Virus record (IMG/VR): IMGVR_UViG_3300033141_001796
Span: 1-44,970 of that record
DNA length: 44,970 bases
Origin: a virus
Direction: 5' to 3' (one strand)
A model generated the notes under the pieces. That model saw only the letters and a program-made list of their open reading frames with translations, had not been told where the DNA came from and made no database searches. Numbering within the stretch: position 1 is the first letter of the stretch; every line of letters begins with the position of its first letter. Position numbers and translations under genes: made by a program. Shown here in pieces: positions 31,465-38,351 of the stretch.

Positions 31465-31789
31465 AGCCGTCCACCACAAAGGCCGCCACGTAGGCGACGT
31501 CGATGTGCCAGTCTACGAAACTGTAGATGAACTCATCGCAGCGGAGTCTGAGCAAACCATTCTGAATATGTTCAACAAGCAGAATGCAATCAGACTTCAA
31601 GCCAACGAGCGGGCTAAGCATACTGAAGGGCGAATGGGCAAGCAGAAACGCAGAGAGCTTGCGTTCAATCTGCTATCTGCCGATGAAATCGCTCAATTTA
31701 GCGGCAATATGGCTGGACTGCAAGAGTATCTCGATAGTGAAGAGATGCAGCGACGAGTGGCAGAGTCTCAAGCTGAAGCAGCAGTCTAA
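31448..31789 (+). CDS. Protein of 113 aa with AQFxGNMAGLxxY motif
   Basis: Start supported by AAAGGAG. VDVPVYETVDELIAAESEQTILNMFNKQ is a small alpha/beta start; the C-terminal half contains DEIAQFSGNMAGLQEYLDSEEMQRRVAE. The motif AQF(A/S)GNMAGL(R/Q)xY is shared with the first rightward gene (27624-28043), which suggests paralogous C-terminal domains. Small proteins of this kind are abundant in uncultured phages; function unknown. Confidence 0.6.
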   Translation: MRTVTKAVHHKGRHVGDVDVPVYETVDELIAAESEQTILNMFNKQNAIRLQANERAKHTEGRMGKQKRRELAFNLLSADEIAQFSGNMAGLQEYLDSEEMQRRVAESQAEAAV

Positions 31790-31795
31790 TGGCAG

Positions 31796-31826
31796 TCGGG
31801 CAGCCGGTGCAATTCCGGCTGTTCGA
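31796..31826 (+). terminator. Hairpin with U-rich tail, possible terminator or attenuator
   Basis: TCGGGCAGCCGG (31796-31807) pairs with CCGGCTGTTCGA (31815-31826) in a 12-bp stem that includes two G-T pairs, loop TGCAATT; a T-rich stretch (CTTATTCTTATT) follows. It starts six bases after the stop of the 113-residue gene. Confidence 0.5.
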
Positions 31827-31838
31827 CTTATTCTTATT

Positions 31839-31884
31839 ACTTGTGCAGCTGCAATAGCCTTGCAACATCCTTAGCTGCACAAGT
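31839..31884 (+). other. Hairpin directly in front of a start codon
   Basis: ACTTGTGCAGCT (31839-31850) pairs perfectly over 12 bp with AGCTGCACAAGT (31873-31884). A small GCAA-N5-TTGC hairpin lies inside its loop. The next ATG (31889) follows four bases after the stem. Confidence 0.6.
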
Positions 31885-31888
31885 CGTT

Positions 31889-32098
31889 ATGATAAACTGG
31901 TTCAAATTATCCAAACTTGATAAATTGTCGCTGGTTACGCAGCTATCGCTATCTCGTGAGGCATTAGCACAACAAGCTAAAACTCGGCGAGTTAAGCGAG
32001 CAACCAAGCGGAAAACTAAAAAGATGAAGTTCAAATCAAAGGAGCTGGAGGAACTGTTCTACTCTATGCCAAAAGAGTTCAGAAGCCTTAACTGGTAA
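31889..32098 (+). CDS. Small basic protein, 69 aa (start uncertain)
   Basis: Best start is ATG 31889, but there is no Shine-Dalgarno, and a stable hairpin ends four bases before it. The sequence is basic in the middle (QQAKTRRVKRATKRKTKKMKFKSKELEEL). An internal ATG at 32024 could give a 24-residue version. It lies 15 bp before a gene with a strong ribosome-binding site. Function unknown. Confidence 0.4.
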   Translation: MINWFKLSKLDKLSLVTQLSLSREALAQQAKTRRVKRATKRKTKKMKFKSKELEELFYSMPKEFRSLNW

Positions 32099-32113
32099 CG
32101 GGAGGTTACTAAA

Positions 32114-32551
32114 ATGCCATTAGATAACTCCGCTAAGCTCAAAATGTGCGAAACCTGTGCAAGGTCTTTGATATCTAAATACAGAAATCCTCGCATCGAG
32201 CACGATGAGCTAGTCAACATCGGATTTGCTGGGATAGCTAGCAATGAGCGGAGCCTAGCGTTCTCGCAAGCTTATCTGCACATGCTAAACTTTATCAATC
32301 GCAAGCTGCCGCAATGTAAACCAGACGTTAGATTTAGATACTATCGCAACGAGCCTGAACTATGGCAGCTAATCGACCTAAAAGATGCAGTAGCAAAGCT
32401 TACACCATCAGAGCGACAACTAATCAAAGAGTATTTCTACGACGGACTAACTTACGAACAAATGGCTATTCTACATAACAAAAAGTGCAGAGGCTCAATT
32501 GGCTGGAGTATCAATCGCATCTTGCGAAAGCTTGAGCGGTTTCTTCGATAA
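32114..32551 (+). CDS. Sigma-70-like protein (regions 2 and 4 type)
   Basis: A 145-residue protein with GGGAGG before ATG 32114. The N-terminal part (LISKYRNPRIEHDELVNIGFAGI) resembles sigma region 2, and residues 92-145 (LTPSERQLIKEYFYDGLTYEQMAILHNKKCRGSIGWSINRILRKLERFL) form a sigma region 4-type helix-turn-helix. Such small sigma-like proteins can redirect host RNA polymerase or act as DNA-binding regulators. It is followed by the phosphoesterase gene. Confidence 0.6.
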   Translation: MPLDNSAKLKMCETCARSLISKYRNPRIEHDELVNIGFAGIASNERSLAFSQAYLHMLNFINRKLPQCKPDVRFRYYRNEPELWQLIDLKDAVAKLTPSERQLIKEYFYDGLTYEQMAILHNKKCRGSIGWSINRILRKLERFLR

Positions 32552-32554
32552 ACT

Positions 32555-33481
32555 ATGAAAGCAATTGATTACCTAGTCAACTGCACAAGTCGCTCGGACA
32601 GATTTGAGTTGTTTCCAATCGGCGACCCGCACATCGGCAAGCGGAACTGTGCAGAAAAAGCATTAAGTAAACAAGTGAACGAAATCTTGCGGCGAGCTAA
32701 AATGCCGCATCGACAGGTAGCAGTAATTTTTGGAGGCGACATAGTAAACGCAATCGACATAACTGACATCAGACGCTTCAACATCGATGACCTAGCTGAC
32801 TGGTTTGTCGCTTGCGACGGCGAGACTACACGAGAGAGACTAGGCGATATGGTTAATCAGGAAGTCAATAGAGCAGTAGAAATTTTTAAGCCGCTAGCGC
32901 CTTACACAATAGGTGCAATCTATGGCAATCATGAGAAAGAGCTCAAAAAGCGACATAGCATAGACGCTCATCGAGAGTTTTGCAGGCGGATGGACATAAA
33001 CGACTTAACTAACGAAGCCTGCATTAGACTTCGATTCAGGCGAAAAATGCACTCAAGCAACAAAGGTCCTACTAGCACAGTCAATCTATACATCAGGCAC
33101 GGCTACGGCTCAGGCAGAACTGCTGGTGCCGAGCCTAACAAACTAGCACGAATGCAAGCTGAGTGGGAATGGGCTGACATTTGCTTCAGTGGACACACTC
33201 ATACATTTCAGATTATGCCGCCAAAGCCAGTTCTCTATTTACCAAACAAAGGAAAACTTCCGCCTCAACTACTCCAACGCTATCGCTTCGCAGCTAACTG
33301 GGGCTGCTGGCTGTTCAGCCATCTTACAGGTCCCGGCAACTACGAAAGCGACAAATGCTACGCTGCTAAGCCGATGATGACTATAAAGGCAGTCATCTGG
33401 CCTTTCTGGTCAACTCGGACAACTAACAACTATCAAATAAACATGCCTAAAATCGAAATTAGGCAATATCCAATACTCTAA
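32555..33481 (+). CDS. Calcineurin-like metallophosphoesterase
   Basis: A 308-residue protein with all the metal-binding blocks of the superfamily: GDPHIG (D24, H26), GGDIVN (D62), GNHE (N125, H126), and a GHTH motif (H214, H216), with an extra RHG near 181. It would be a phosphodiesterase or phosphatase with two metal ions; in phages such enzymes act on nucleic acids or nucleotides. The ribosome-binding site is weak. The neighbouring holin and spanin genes do not explain it. Confidence 0.85.
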   Translation: MKAIDYLVNCTSRSDRFELFPIGDPHIGKRNCAEKALSKQVNEILRRAKMPHRQVAVIFGGDIVNAIDITDIRRFNIDDLADWFVACDGETTRERLGDMVNQEVNRAVEIFKPLAPYTIGAIYGNHEKELKKRHSIDAHREFCRRMDINDLTNEACIRLRFRRKMHSSNKGPTSTVNLYIRHGYGSGRTAGAEPNKLARMQAEWEWADICFSGHTHTFQIMPPKPVLYLPNKGKLPPQLLQRYRFAANWGCWLFSHLTGPGNYESDKCYAAKPMMTIKAVIWPFWSTRTTNNYQINMPKIEIRQYPIL

Positions 33482-33495
33482 ATAAGGAGAAGCAA

Positions 33496-33696
33496 ATGAA
33501 AAAAATTATCGAAGCACTTAAAGGCAAAAAGACATACATAGTAGCTGCCATTGTGCTAGCCATCTGGTTCGCCGAGTCTGTCCTAGGCATCGATGTGCCA
33601 GGTGCGGAAGTTAGCAATCCGCTCGAGTGGATAATGGCTGCACTTGGGCTAGCTACAACGAGAGCAGCAATCGCAAAGGCGACTGACGCTAATTGA
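33496..33696 (+). CDS. Holin-like membrane protein
   Basis: A 66-residue protein preceded by AAGGAG. Short basic start (MKKIIEALKGKKTY), one clear membrane segment (IVAAIVLAIWFAESVLGIDV) and a second hydrophobic stretch with WIMAALGLATTRAAIAKAT. The layout matches small phage holins that open the inner membrane at lysis. Spanin genes follow shortly. Confidence 0.65.
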   Translation: MKKIIEALKGKKTYIVAAIVLAIWFAESVLGIDVPGAEVSNPLEWIMAALGLATTRAAIAKATDAN

Positions 33697-33729
33697 CGCA
33701 ACTACTTGACCTTTATCACTTTCTCCTCT

Positions 33730-33828
33730 GAGGCCAGCAGACGGCGGAGTTTACCTGCACGCAGCCACCATCCTCGCTGCTGCAGTCCACACTTCTTGGC
33801 GAAGTAATCAACTCCGCCAGCTGGTCTT
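33730..33828 (+). ncRNA. Candidate structured RNA with three-way junction
   Basis: Intergenic. Stem 1 pairs GAGGCCAG and GGCGGAGTT (33730-33751) with AACTCCGCC and CTGGTCTT (33810-33828). Inside, stem 2 pairs CTGCA-GCAGC (33755-33765) with GCTGC-TGCAG (33776-33785), with one bulged C, and stem 3 pairs ACTTC (33791-33795) with GAAGT (33801-33805). Three nested stems of this quality in a 160-bp gap are hard to get by chance. There is no open frame of note. Function unknown. Confidence 0.5.
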
Positions 33829-33858
33829 AACAACTAAGCGAAAGAAGGAGCGACATAA

Positions 33859-34137
33859 ATGACAAAACTAATTTTGTTAGCAATCACTGGAAGCATAACT
33901 TTAGCAGCAATTATCATTAAGACATTCTACAGCAACGCTGCTAAAGCGAAAAAGCTACAACAAGACATCTGGCAAAAAGAAAAGGACTTAAACTATGTTA
34001 CTGAAAAAATGGCTCTTGCCACTCGCACTCGGAACTATTCTGTTCGCAATAAACTTAACGAACATCGGCTGCAACTCATCAACGAGCTGGATAGACTCAG
34101 AAAGCAACTGGAGTTCTACAAACGACATTCTGCTTGA
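33859..34137 (+). CDS. Rz-like inner-membrane spanin
   Basis: A 92-residue protein with AAGGAG upstream. N-terminal membrane anchor (LILLAITGSITLAAIIIKTFY) followed by a charged coiled coil (AKKLQQDIWQKEKDLNYVTEKMALATRTRNYSVRNKLNEHRLQLINELDRLRKQLEF), the classic i-spanin plan. It carries an out-of-frame lipoprotein gene within its second half. Together they would fuse the inner and outer membranes in the last step of lysis. Confidence 0.65.
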   Translation: MTKLILLAITGSITLAAIIIKTFYSNAAKAKKLQQDIWQKEKDLNYVTEKMALATRTRNYSVRNKLNEHRLQLINELDRLRKQLEFYKRHSA

Positions 34138-34225
34138 CAACTACGAAGATGCAAATAGCGTTTACGTAGCAGTTCCATTTAGCAGATACGTTCATCTACT
34201 TAAATGCGAGGACAAATGTAAATAG
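33995..34225 (+). CDS. Rz1-like outer-membrane spanin lipoprotein, embedded start
   Basis: Starts inside the Rz-like gene in another frame (ATG 33995) and runs 88 bp past it. The signal peptide MLLKKWLLPLALGTILFAIN is followed by a lipobox-like LTNIGC, then a polar tail (NSSTSWIDSESNWSSTND...). Embedded or overlapping Rz1 genes of this form are well known. At 76 residues it is typical in length. No strong Shine-Dalgarno is visible. Confidence 0.6.
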   Translation: MLLKKWLLPLALGTILFAINLTNIGCNSSTSWIDSESNWSSTNDILLDNYEDANSVYVAVPFSRYVHLLKCEDKCK

Positions 34226-34247
34226 CTTGTTCAATGTTTGAACAAGC
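34225..34247. repeat. Dispersed palindrome, copy 6 (longest stem)
   Basis: GCTTGTTCAA-TGT-TTGAACAAGC, a perfect 10-bp inverted repeat, the longest of the six copies. Overlaps the last base of the Rz1-like stop. Confidence 0.75.
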
Positions 34248-34271
34248 CAATCTCGAGAAAGGAGAAATAAA

Positions 34272-34616
34272 ATGACAGACATAGAGTTCGATGAGATTTT
34301 TGAGGACTTCGTTGACAAAATGCATCACGTATTAAGCTCTCGAGCTGAGCTATACGCTAGCGACGACCGGCTTAACAACTTCAAAAAGGCAGCTACTGTA
34401 TTAAACAGACATCCGCTTGAAGTGCTAACTACGCTAGTCTCAAAACACTTTTGCGCTCTTTGCGACGAGATAGACCGAATAGTATATGAAGACAAAGAGC
34501 CAGATATGACGCTGATTAACAGCTTAGCAGTCGACATTGCTAACTATTGCGGGCCTCTTGTAATCGCACTAGTTAAAGAGACGAAGGAGAAAAAAGACGA
34601 TGATACGAGTAGATAA
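34272..34616 (+). CDS. Small acidic phage protein, 114 aa
   Basis: Strong AAAGGAG start signal. The segment LSSRAELYASDDRLNNFKKAATVLNRHPLEVLTTLVSKHFCALCDEI, followed by VDIANYCGPLVIALVKE, resembles, from memory, a widespread but unnamed family of phage proteins that often sit near nucleotide and recombination genes. No biochemical activity can be given. It overlaps the nuclease gene by 17 bp. Confidence 0.6.
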   Translation: MTDIEFDEIFEDFVDKMHHVLSSRAELYASDDRLNNFKKAATVLNRHPLEVLTTLVSKHFCALCDEIDRIVYEDKEPDMTLINSLAVDIANYCGPLVIALVKETKEKKDDDTSR

Positions 34617-35508
34617 GCACTTTACTATCGACTATGTCGATGCCAGCGGATTGAGCTGCTTTGCAAGATGTCCAGCGAGATACTTGTTCCAACGCTTAAT
34701 GGGACTTGAGCTTCCTGACAAAAGCACAATAGCTGTCGACTACGGAACTGACATTCATAGAGCATTGCCGCACTGCTACAAAGGTGCAGATAACATACAG
34801 ACAGCAGTTGAGCAGTTTACAGCATCTTGGAGTTCTCGTGAGCACGGCGAGTCCGATGAAAAGCGAACAACTAACCACGCAGTTGCATCGCTCAGTCAAT
34901 TCGCCGCAACTCACTCACCAGACAAGTGTCCGTATAGGATACTTAACTTTCCAATAAAAGCGCCTACAGCTACAATAATTAGTCCTAACGAGATACCATT
35001 TCTGGTCGATATTGGAGGTGATTTGCCGGCAGCTGGGCGGATTGACGTAGCTGTCGAATGGAAAACTACAAATGACCTATGGGTGCTTGATTATAAAACG
35101 TCAAGCGAAATCTCCAGCAGATACTTCAAGAATTTCGAAGGCGCTCCGCAAACTTGTCTCTACACATTAGCGCTTAGTCAAATAGCTAATCGACGTGCTA
35201 CTGGAATGATTATTGAGGCAATTCGAGTTAGCAAATGTAATGTGGAAACTCAAATGCAAATGATTTACGTAAAGGACGAAGAGATTACTGCGTTCATCCG
35301 ATTTGCTAATCGAATATCGAAAGCAATTATTGCTTGCAACGAGTCGAAGAGTTGGCCGAAGCAGTTGACCGGCTGTTCTCCTTATTCAATGTTCGGCCAG
35401 CCCGGCAGACAATGCGAGTATAAAATGATTTGCGAGCAGTCCGATTGGACTTCAGTCTTGCGGTTCTACAAGCAAACAGAACCGTTTCATCCGTTCAAAG
35501 TGCGTTAA
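34600..35508 (+). CDS. Cas4/RecB-like PD-(D/E)XK exonuclease with likely iron-sulfur cluster
   Basis: A 302-residue nuclease. N-terminal LSCFARCPARYLF (C20, C24) and GTDIHRAL (H53) precede the core RIDVAVEW (D149) and WVLDYKTSS (D164, K166), the PD-(D/E)XK active site. Three late cysteines (C259, C272, C278) with an N-terminal one make the four-cysteine pattern of Cas4- and AddB-type iron-sulfur nucleases. It is followed by a Sak4-like ATPase and a DUF669-like protein, so it probably makes single-stranded ends for phage recombination. AAGGAG precedes the start at 34600. Confidence 0.8.
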   Translation: MIRVDKHFTIDYVDASGLSCFARCPARYLFQRLMGLELPDKSTIAVDYGTDIHRALPHCYKGADNIQTAVEQFTASWSSREHGESDEKRTTNHAVASLSQFAATHSPDKCPYRILNFPIKAPTATIISPNEIPFLVDIGGDLPAAGRIDVAVEWKTTNDLWVLDYKTSSEISSRYFKNFEGAPQTCLYTLALSQIANRRATGMIIEAIRVSKCNVETQMQMIYVKDEEITAFIRFANRISKAIIACNESKSWPKQLTGCSPYSMFGQPGRQCEYKMICEQSDWTSVLRFYKQTEPFHPFKVR

Positions 35509-35525
35509 AGAGAAAGGAGAGTAAA

Positions 35526-35750
35526 ATGAGCAAAACACGCAAAAGACCTACAGTCTTACAAAGAAAAGCTCGCAAAGAGAACTGGGCGCTCTGGCAACTA
35601 GCCGGTATGATTCCAGTTCTTCGAACAATGGCTGCACGGACTGAAATAAGCGAGCTTAAGGCACCGTGTGAAACTACAGCAATGATGCTTGAGATGATAG
35701 CTCAAAGAATTAAAGTTCGTCAATTAGCACGAAGGAAGCAAAAAAGATGA
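35526..35750 (+). CDS. Small basic protein, 74 aa
   Basis: ATG 35526 chosen because AAAGGAG precedes it (the frame is open back to 35430 inside the nuclease gene). Basic ends (MSKTRKRPTVLQRKARKENW; KVRQLARRKQKR) around a helical middle. Overlaps the next start by 4 bp. Function unknown. Confidence 0.6.
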   Translation: MSKTRKRPTVLQRKARKENWALWQLAGMIPVLRTMAARTEISELKAPCETTAMMLEMIAQRIKVRQLARRKQKR

Positions 35751-35989
35751 AACTCTGGTTAACTAAAAGCTCATACACAGGCGAGTATGTCGTCTGGAAA
35801 ACTAAACCTGAAGCTCTGTTCGGAAACGACTATGCAGATGTAATGTATGTAGATGGTGAAGTTGTAGCTCGTGGGCTCTATGCATTCGACCAGTTGTTTC
35901 CTAAACTTTGCTCAAACATTCAACCAGCAGGAAGGACAACAATTGAGCTAACTGAAACCGACAATGGATACTTATTACGAAAGGCATAA
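35747..35989 (+). CDS. Small protein, 80 aa, unknown
   Basis: Coupled (ATGA) to the previous gene, GAAGGA upstream. Beta-rich small domain (MKLWLTKSSYTGEYVVWKTK ... DVMYVDGEVVARGLYAFDQLFPKLC). Stops two bases before the intein-bearing gene. Confidence 0.55.
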   Translation: MKLWLTKSSYTGEYVVWKTKPEALFGNDYADVMYVDGEVVARGLYAFDQLFPKLCSNIQPAGRTTIELTETDNGYLLRKA

Positions 35990-35991
35990 AG

Positions 35992-37836
35992 ATGAAAGCA
36001 GCGGACTTAAAAACTCAAAACAAGCCGCCTAACCTGCTATTTTACGGGCCTGCAGGTAGCGGCAAAGGACAACCTCTTGACGCCATAATTCTAACGCCAA
36101 GTGGGCCTACTACAATGGGAGCAATTAGTGTCGGACAAGTTGTGTTAACACCAACTGGTTCAGCTATTGTAGAGGGTGTTTATCCTCTTGGTATAAAGGA
36201 TATCTATGAGATATCTTTTAGTGATGGTAGTAAGACAGAGTGCACATTAGACCACCTGTGGAACGTATTTTACTACTCACAGTCAAGAGATGTAGGCAAA
36301 GCAGGAAGAAAAAAGGGAGTTACACATAAGAAGCATAGGGTAGTGTTAAGTAAAACAATGAAGCTAGATAATATAATGAAGGCATTAAGTCGAGCCACTA
36401 GGAAGAATAAGTATTGGATACCTCAAACTGAGCCTGTAGAGTTCACATGTAAGCCTAATTTATTGCCTCTTGACCCTTATGTCTTGGGAGTATTACTAGG
36501 CGATGGATGTCTCTGCAAAAATACACCATCATTTACGTCGATAGATGGAGAGATAATGTGCGAGGTAGAAAAGAGGCTAGGCCCTGAATACCCAATAACC
36601 TATTATAAATCTACAGACAGAAATGCTTGGAGTTGCAGCATACCAAAGTTAAAGCCTATAATAGAAAAGCTTGGGCTGCAAGACACACACTCACAGAATA
36701 AGTTCGTCCCAAGCGGATACTTGTTTGCTCCGTCAAGTGTAAGACTATCTTTGCTTCAAGGACTATTTGACACTGATGGCTCTGTTGACAAACAGGGGCG
36801 CGTAGAGTTCTACACTACGTCTGCACAATTGGCGATAGCAGTGCGCTTCTTGATAGAGTCGCTAGGAGGAACGTGCAAGGTTCGATACAGAACAGGTAAA
36901 CTGTATGGAGTTGGTAAGTCCAGAGTATACACTTGCACACCGTCATTAAAGAGCCAATCCCAGCTGTTTCTGCTAAAGCGTAAAAGGGACAGAGTGGTTG
37001 AGCGAACTAAATACTTTCCAAAGCGTATCATAACTGGCATTACTTACTCAAGAAAAGCTGAGTGTCAATGTATAAAAGTAAGCGGCAGTAATGGCTTGTA
37101 TTTAACCAACAATTTCATAGTTACTCACAATACTGCCTTAGTTAGCCAAGCATACAAAGGCTACATGTTCGACTTCGATGACGGAATGCGGACAGCATTG
37201 ACGCTCAACGACAAGTTCACTAAATATCGCCAATCGCTGACATTTGACACCTACGTAGATGAAAACCCGCTTCAGCCGACTGCATATATGAACGCTAAAA
37301 AGAAGCTATTAGAAATCGGCAAAGCAATCTCATCTAACCAATGGCAGTTTGACGCTTGCATAATAGACTCCTTAACTGGCCTCTGCCGAGCCGCACAACT
37401 GCACGTAATGGCTTGCTCAGGCAATGCATTAGCACAGCCAAAAATACAGCACTACGGAATGATAGTTAACGAAGTTGAGTCTATCCTAACTATCCTTCGC
37501 TCGTTCAAAGTTTTGACGCTTGTTACTGCTCACGAGATGCTCGTTGAAACTGATACAGGAACGCTCATAAGAATAATGTCGGCAACTAGACCTCACGGAA
37601 TGAACAAACTGCCTTGGTTGTTTGATGAGGTGCTTTATACAAAAGTCATCCGGCGAGGTCAAGGCAAGTCGGACTATATCGTCAGCGGCCGCTCGACTAG
37701 CGCAATCGTAACTAGGACTCGGAGTGGCATAACTGACGACATTGTGCATAACGAGGAAGGCCTTCAACTAATTTTAGAGAAGGCCGGCTATAAATATAAA
37801 CCCTTTTATGGAGGCGAACAGTATGCCAATAGTTAA
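35992..37836 (+). CDS. Sak4-like RecA-fold ATPase, interrupted by an intein
   Basis: A 614-residue precursor. Residues 1-25 and 381-614 join into a 259-residue protein with Walker A GPAGSGKT rebuilt across the splice point (K25/T381), Walker B FDACIIDSLTG, and FKVLTLVTAHE. This matches Sak4/AAA_24-type ATPases that help phage single-strand annealing and recombination, and it lies between a Cas4-like nuclease and a DUF669-like protein, the usual neighbourhood. Residues 26-380 are an intein (see separate entry). The mature ATPase should form only after protein splicing. AAAGGC is the only start signal. Confidence 0.85.
   Translation: MKAADLKTQNKPPNLLFYGPAGSGKGQPLDAIILTPSGPTTMGAISVGQVVLTPTGSAIVEGVYPLGIKDIYEISFSDGSKTECTLDHLWNVFYYSQSRDVGKAGRKKGVTHKKHRVVLSKTMKLDNIMKALSRATRKNKYWIPQTEPVEFTCKPNLLPLDPYVLGVLLGDGCLCKNTPSFTSIDGEIMCEVEKRLGPEYPITYYKSTDRNAWSCSIPKLKPIIEKLGLQDTHSQNKFVPSGYLFAPSSVRLSLLQGLFDTDGSVDKQGRVEFYTTSAQLAIAVRFLIESLGGTCKVRYRTGKLYGVGKSRVYTCTPSLKSQSQLFLLKRKRDRVVERTKYFPKRIITGITYSRKAECQCIKVSGSNGLYLTNNFIVTHNTALVSQAYKGYMFDFDDGMRTALTLNDKFTKYRQSLTFDTYVDENPLQPTAYMNAKKKLLEIGKAISSNQWQFDACIIDSLTGLCRAAQLHVMACSGNALAQPKIQHYGMIVNEVESILTILRSFKVLTLVTAHEMLVETDTGTLIRIMSATRPHGMNKLPWLFDEVLYTKVIRRGQGKSDYIVSGRSTSAIVTRTRSGITDDIVHNEEGLQLILEKAGYKYKPFYGGEQYANS
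36067..37131 (+). mobile_element. Intein with LAGLIDADG homing endonuclease, class 3 features
   Basis: 355 residues inserted exactly after the Walker A lysine. It starts with Gly (GQPLDAIILTPSG), not Cys or Ser, and ends VTHN before Thr+1. Block B has T85-x-x-H88 with W90; the C-terminal block has C360 (ECQCIKV) and T378 before H379-N380. The Trp/Cys/Thr trio with a non-nucleophilic first residue is the mark of class 3 inteins. Two endonuclease motifs, LGVLLGDG (D171) and LLQGLFDTDG (D262), are intact. The nucleotide sequence is written in a different codon style from its host gene (more AGG, ATA, AAG), a sign of transfer. Confidence 0.88.
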
Positions 37837-38257
37837 TGTAGATGTTGCTGACGAAAGTAAATTTCAGCAAAAGAGCTTCAAGCTGTTGCCAAAAGGCAAC
37901 TATGTCTTTGAGCTCGCAAAGAACCTGGTTGTTGAGCAAGCAAAGACTTCAAACAATCGGAAGGTAGATGTGGAAGCTGTCTGTATGGACGAAGGTGAGT
38001 TCAAAGGGACTAGAGTATGGACGACTATTGCGCTCACTCCAAAAAGCGACTGGCGGTTAGTCCACTTGGCTTTAGCCTGCGGAACTCAAACAAAAGATGA
38101 GATTAAAGCAGCAGGCGGAGTTGACCTATCGCTCTTGACAGCCGGCTGCCGCTTCGAAGCATCCGTCGATGTTACACCTGAGCAGACCGCTCCAGATGGC
38201 ACTACCTACCGAGCGAAGAATACAATAACTAGGTTTCTCTTTGAGAGCGATGAGTAG
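37823..38257 (+). CDS. DUF669-like / single-strand DNA-binding-type protein
   Basis: A 144-residue protein from ATG 37823, eight bases after GGAGG (the frame's earlier ATG at 37808 contains that ribosome-binding site and is unlikely). Overlaps the ATPase stop by 14 bp. The pattern LPKGNYVFELAKNLVVEQ...VEAVCMDEGEFKGTRVWTTIAL followed by LVHLALACGT is that of DUF669 proteins, which sit with Sak4-type ATPases and probably bind single-stranded DNA. Confidence 0.7.
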   Translation: MPIVNVDVADESKFQQKSFKLLPKGNYVFELAKNLVVEQAKTSNNRKVDVEAVCMDEGEFKGTRVWTTIALTPKSDWRLVHLALACGTQTKDEIKAAGGVDLSLLTAGCRFEASVDVTPEQTAPDGTTYRAKNTITRFLFESDE

Positions 38258-38258
38258 A

Positions 38259-38330
38259 ATGACGAAAGTAGCAACGGACAACTTAGCAATTGACAGCTCA
38301 GCAATTGACAACTCAGCAATTGACAGCTAA
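38259..38330 (+). CDS. Possible 23-aa repeat peptide
   Basis: A tiny open frame right after the DUF669-like stop: MTKVATDNLAIDSSAIDNSA then IDS. It is made mostly of a 15-bp tandem repeat (38282-38326) that stays in frame, giving (L/S)AID(S/N)S units. No good Shine-Dalgarno is seen. It may be a real small peptide or a repeat that happens to be open. Confidence 0.3.
   Translation: MTKVATDNLAIDSSAIDNSAIDS
38282..38326. repeat. Three tandem 15-bp repeats
   Basis: Units CTTAGCAATTGACAG, CTCAGCAATTGACAA and CTCAGCAATTGACAG. Each carries TTGACA, the -35 promoter consensus, but no matching -10 element is found at the right distance. Confidence 0.8.
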
Positions 38331-38351
38331 CCCTTTCTACTCTCCTTCTCT

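Noticed and set aside
31841-31888. TTG start at 31841 that would lengthen the small basic protein
   Set aside because: The added codons are the arms of a perfect 12-bp hairpin, and there is no ribosome-binding site.
38287-38326. Tandem promoters from the three TTGACA boxes
   Set aside because: No -10-like hexamer lies 16 to 18 bases after any of the boxes; the repeats are better listed as repeats only.
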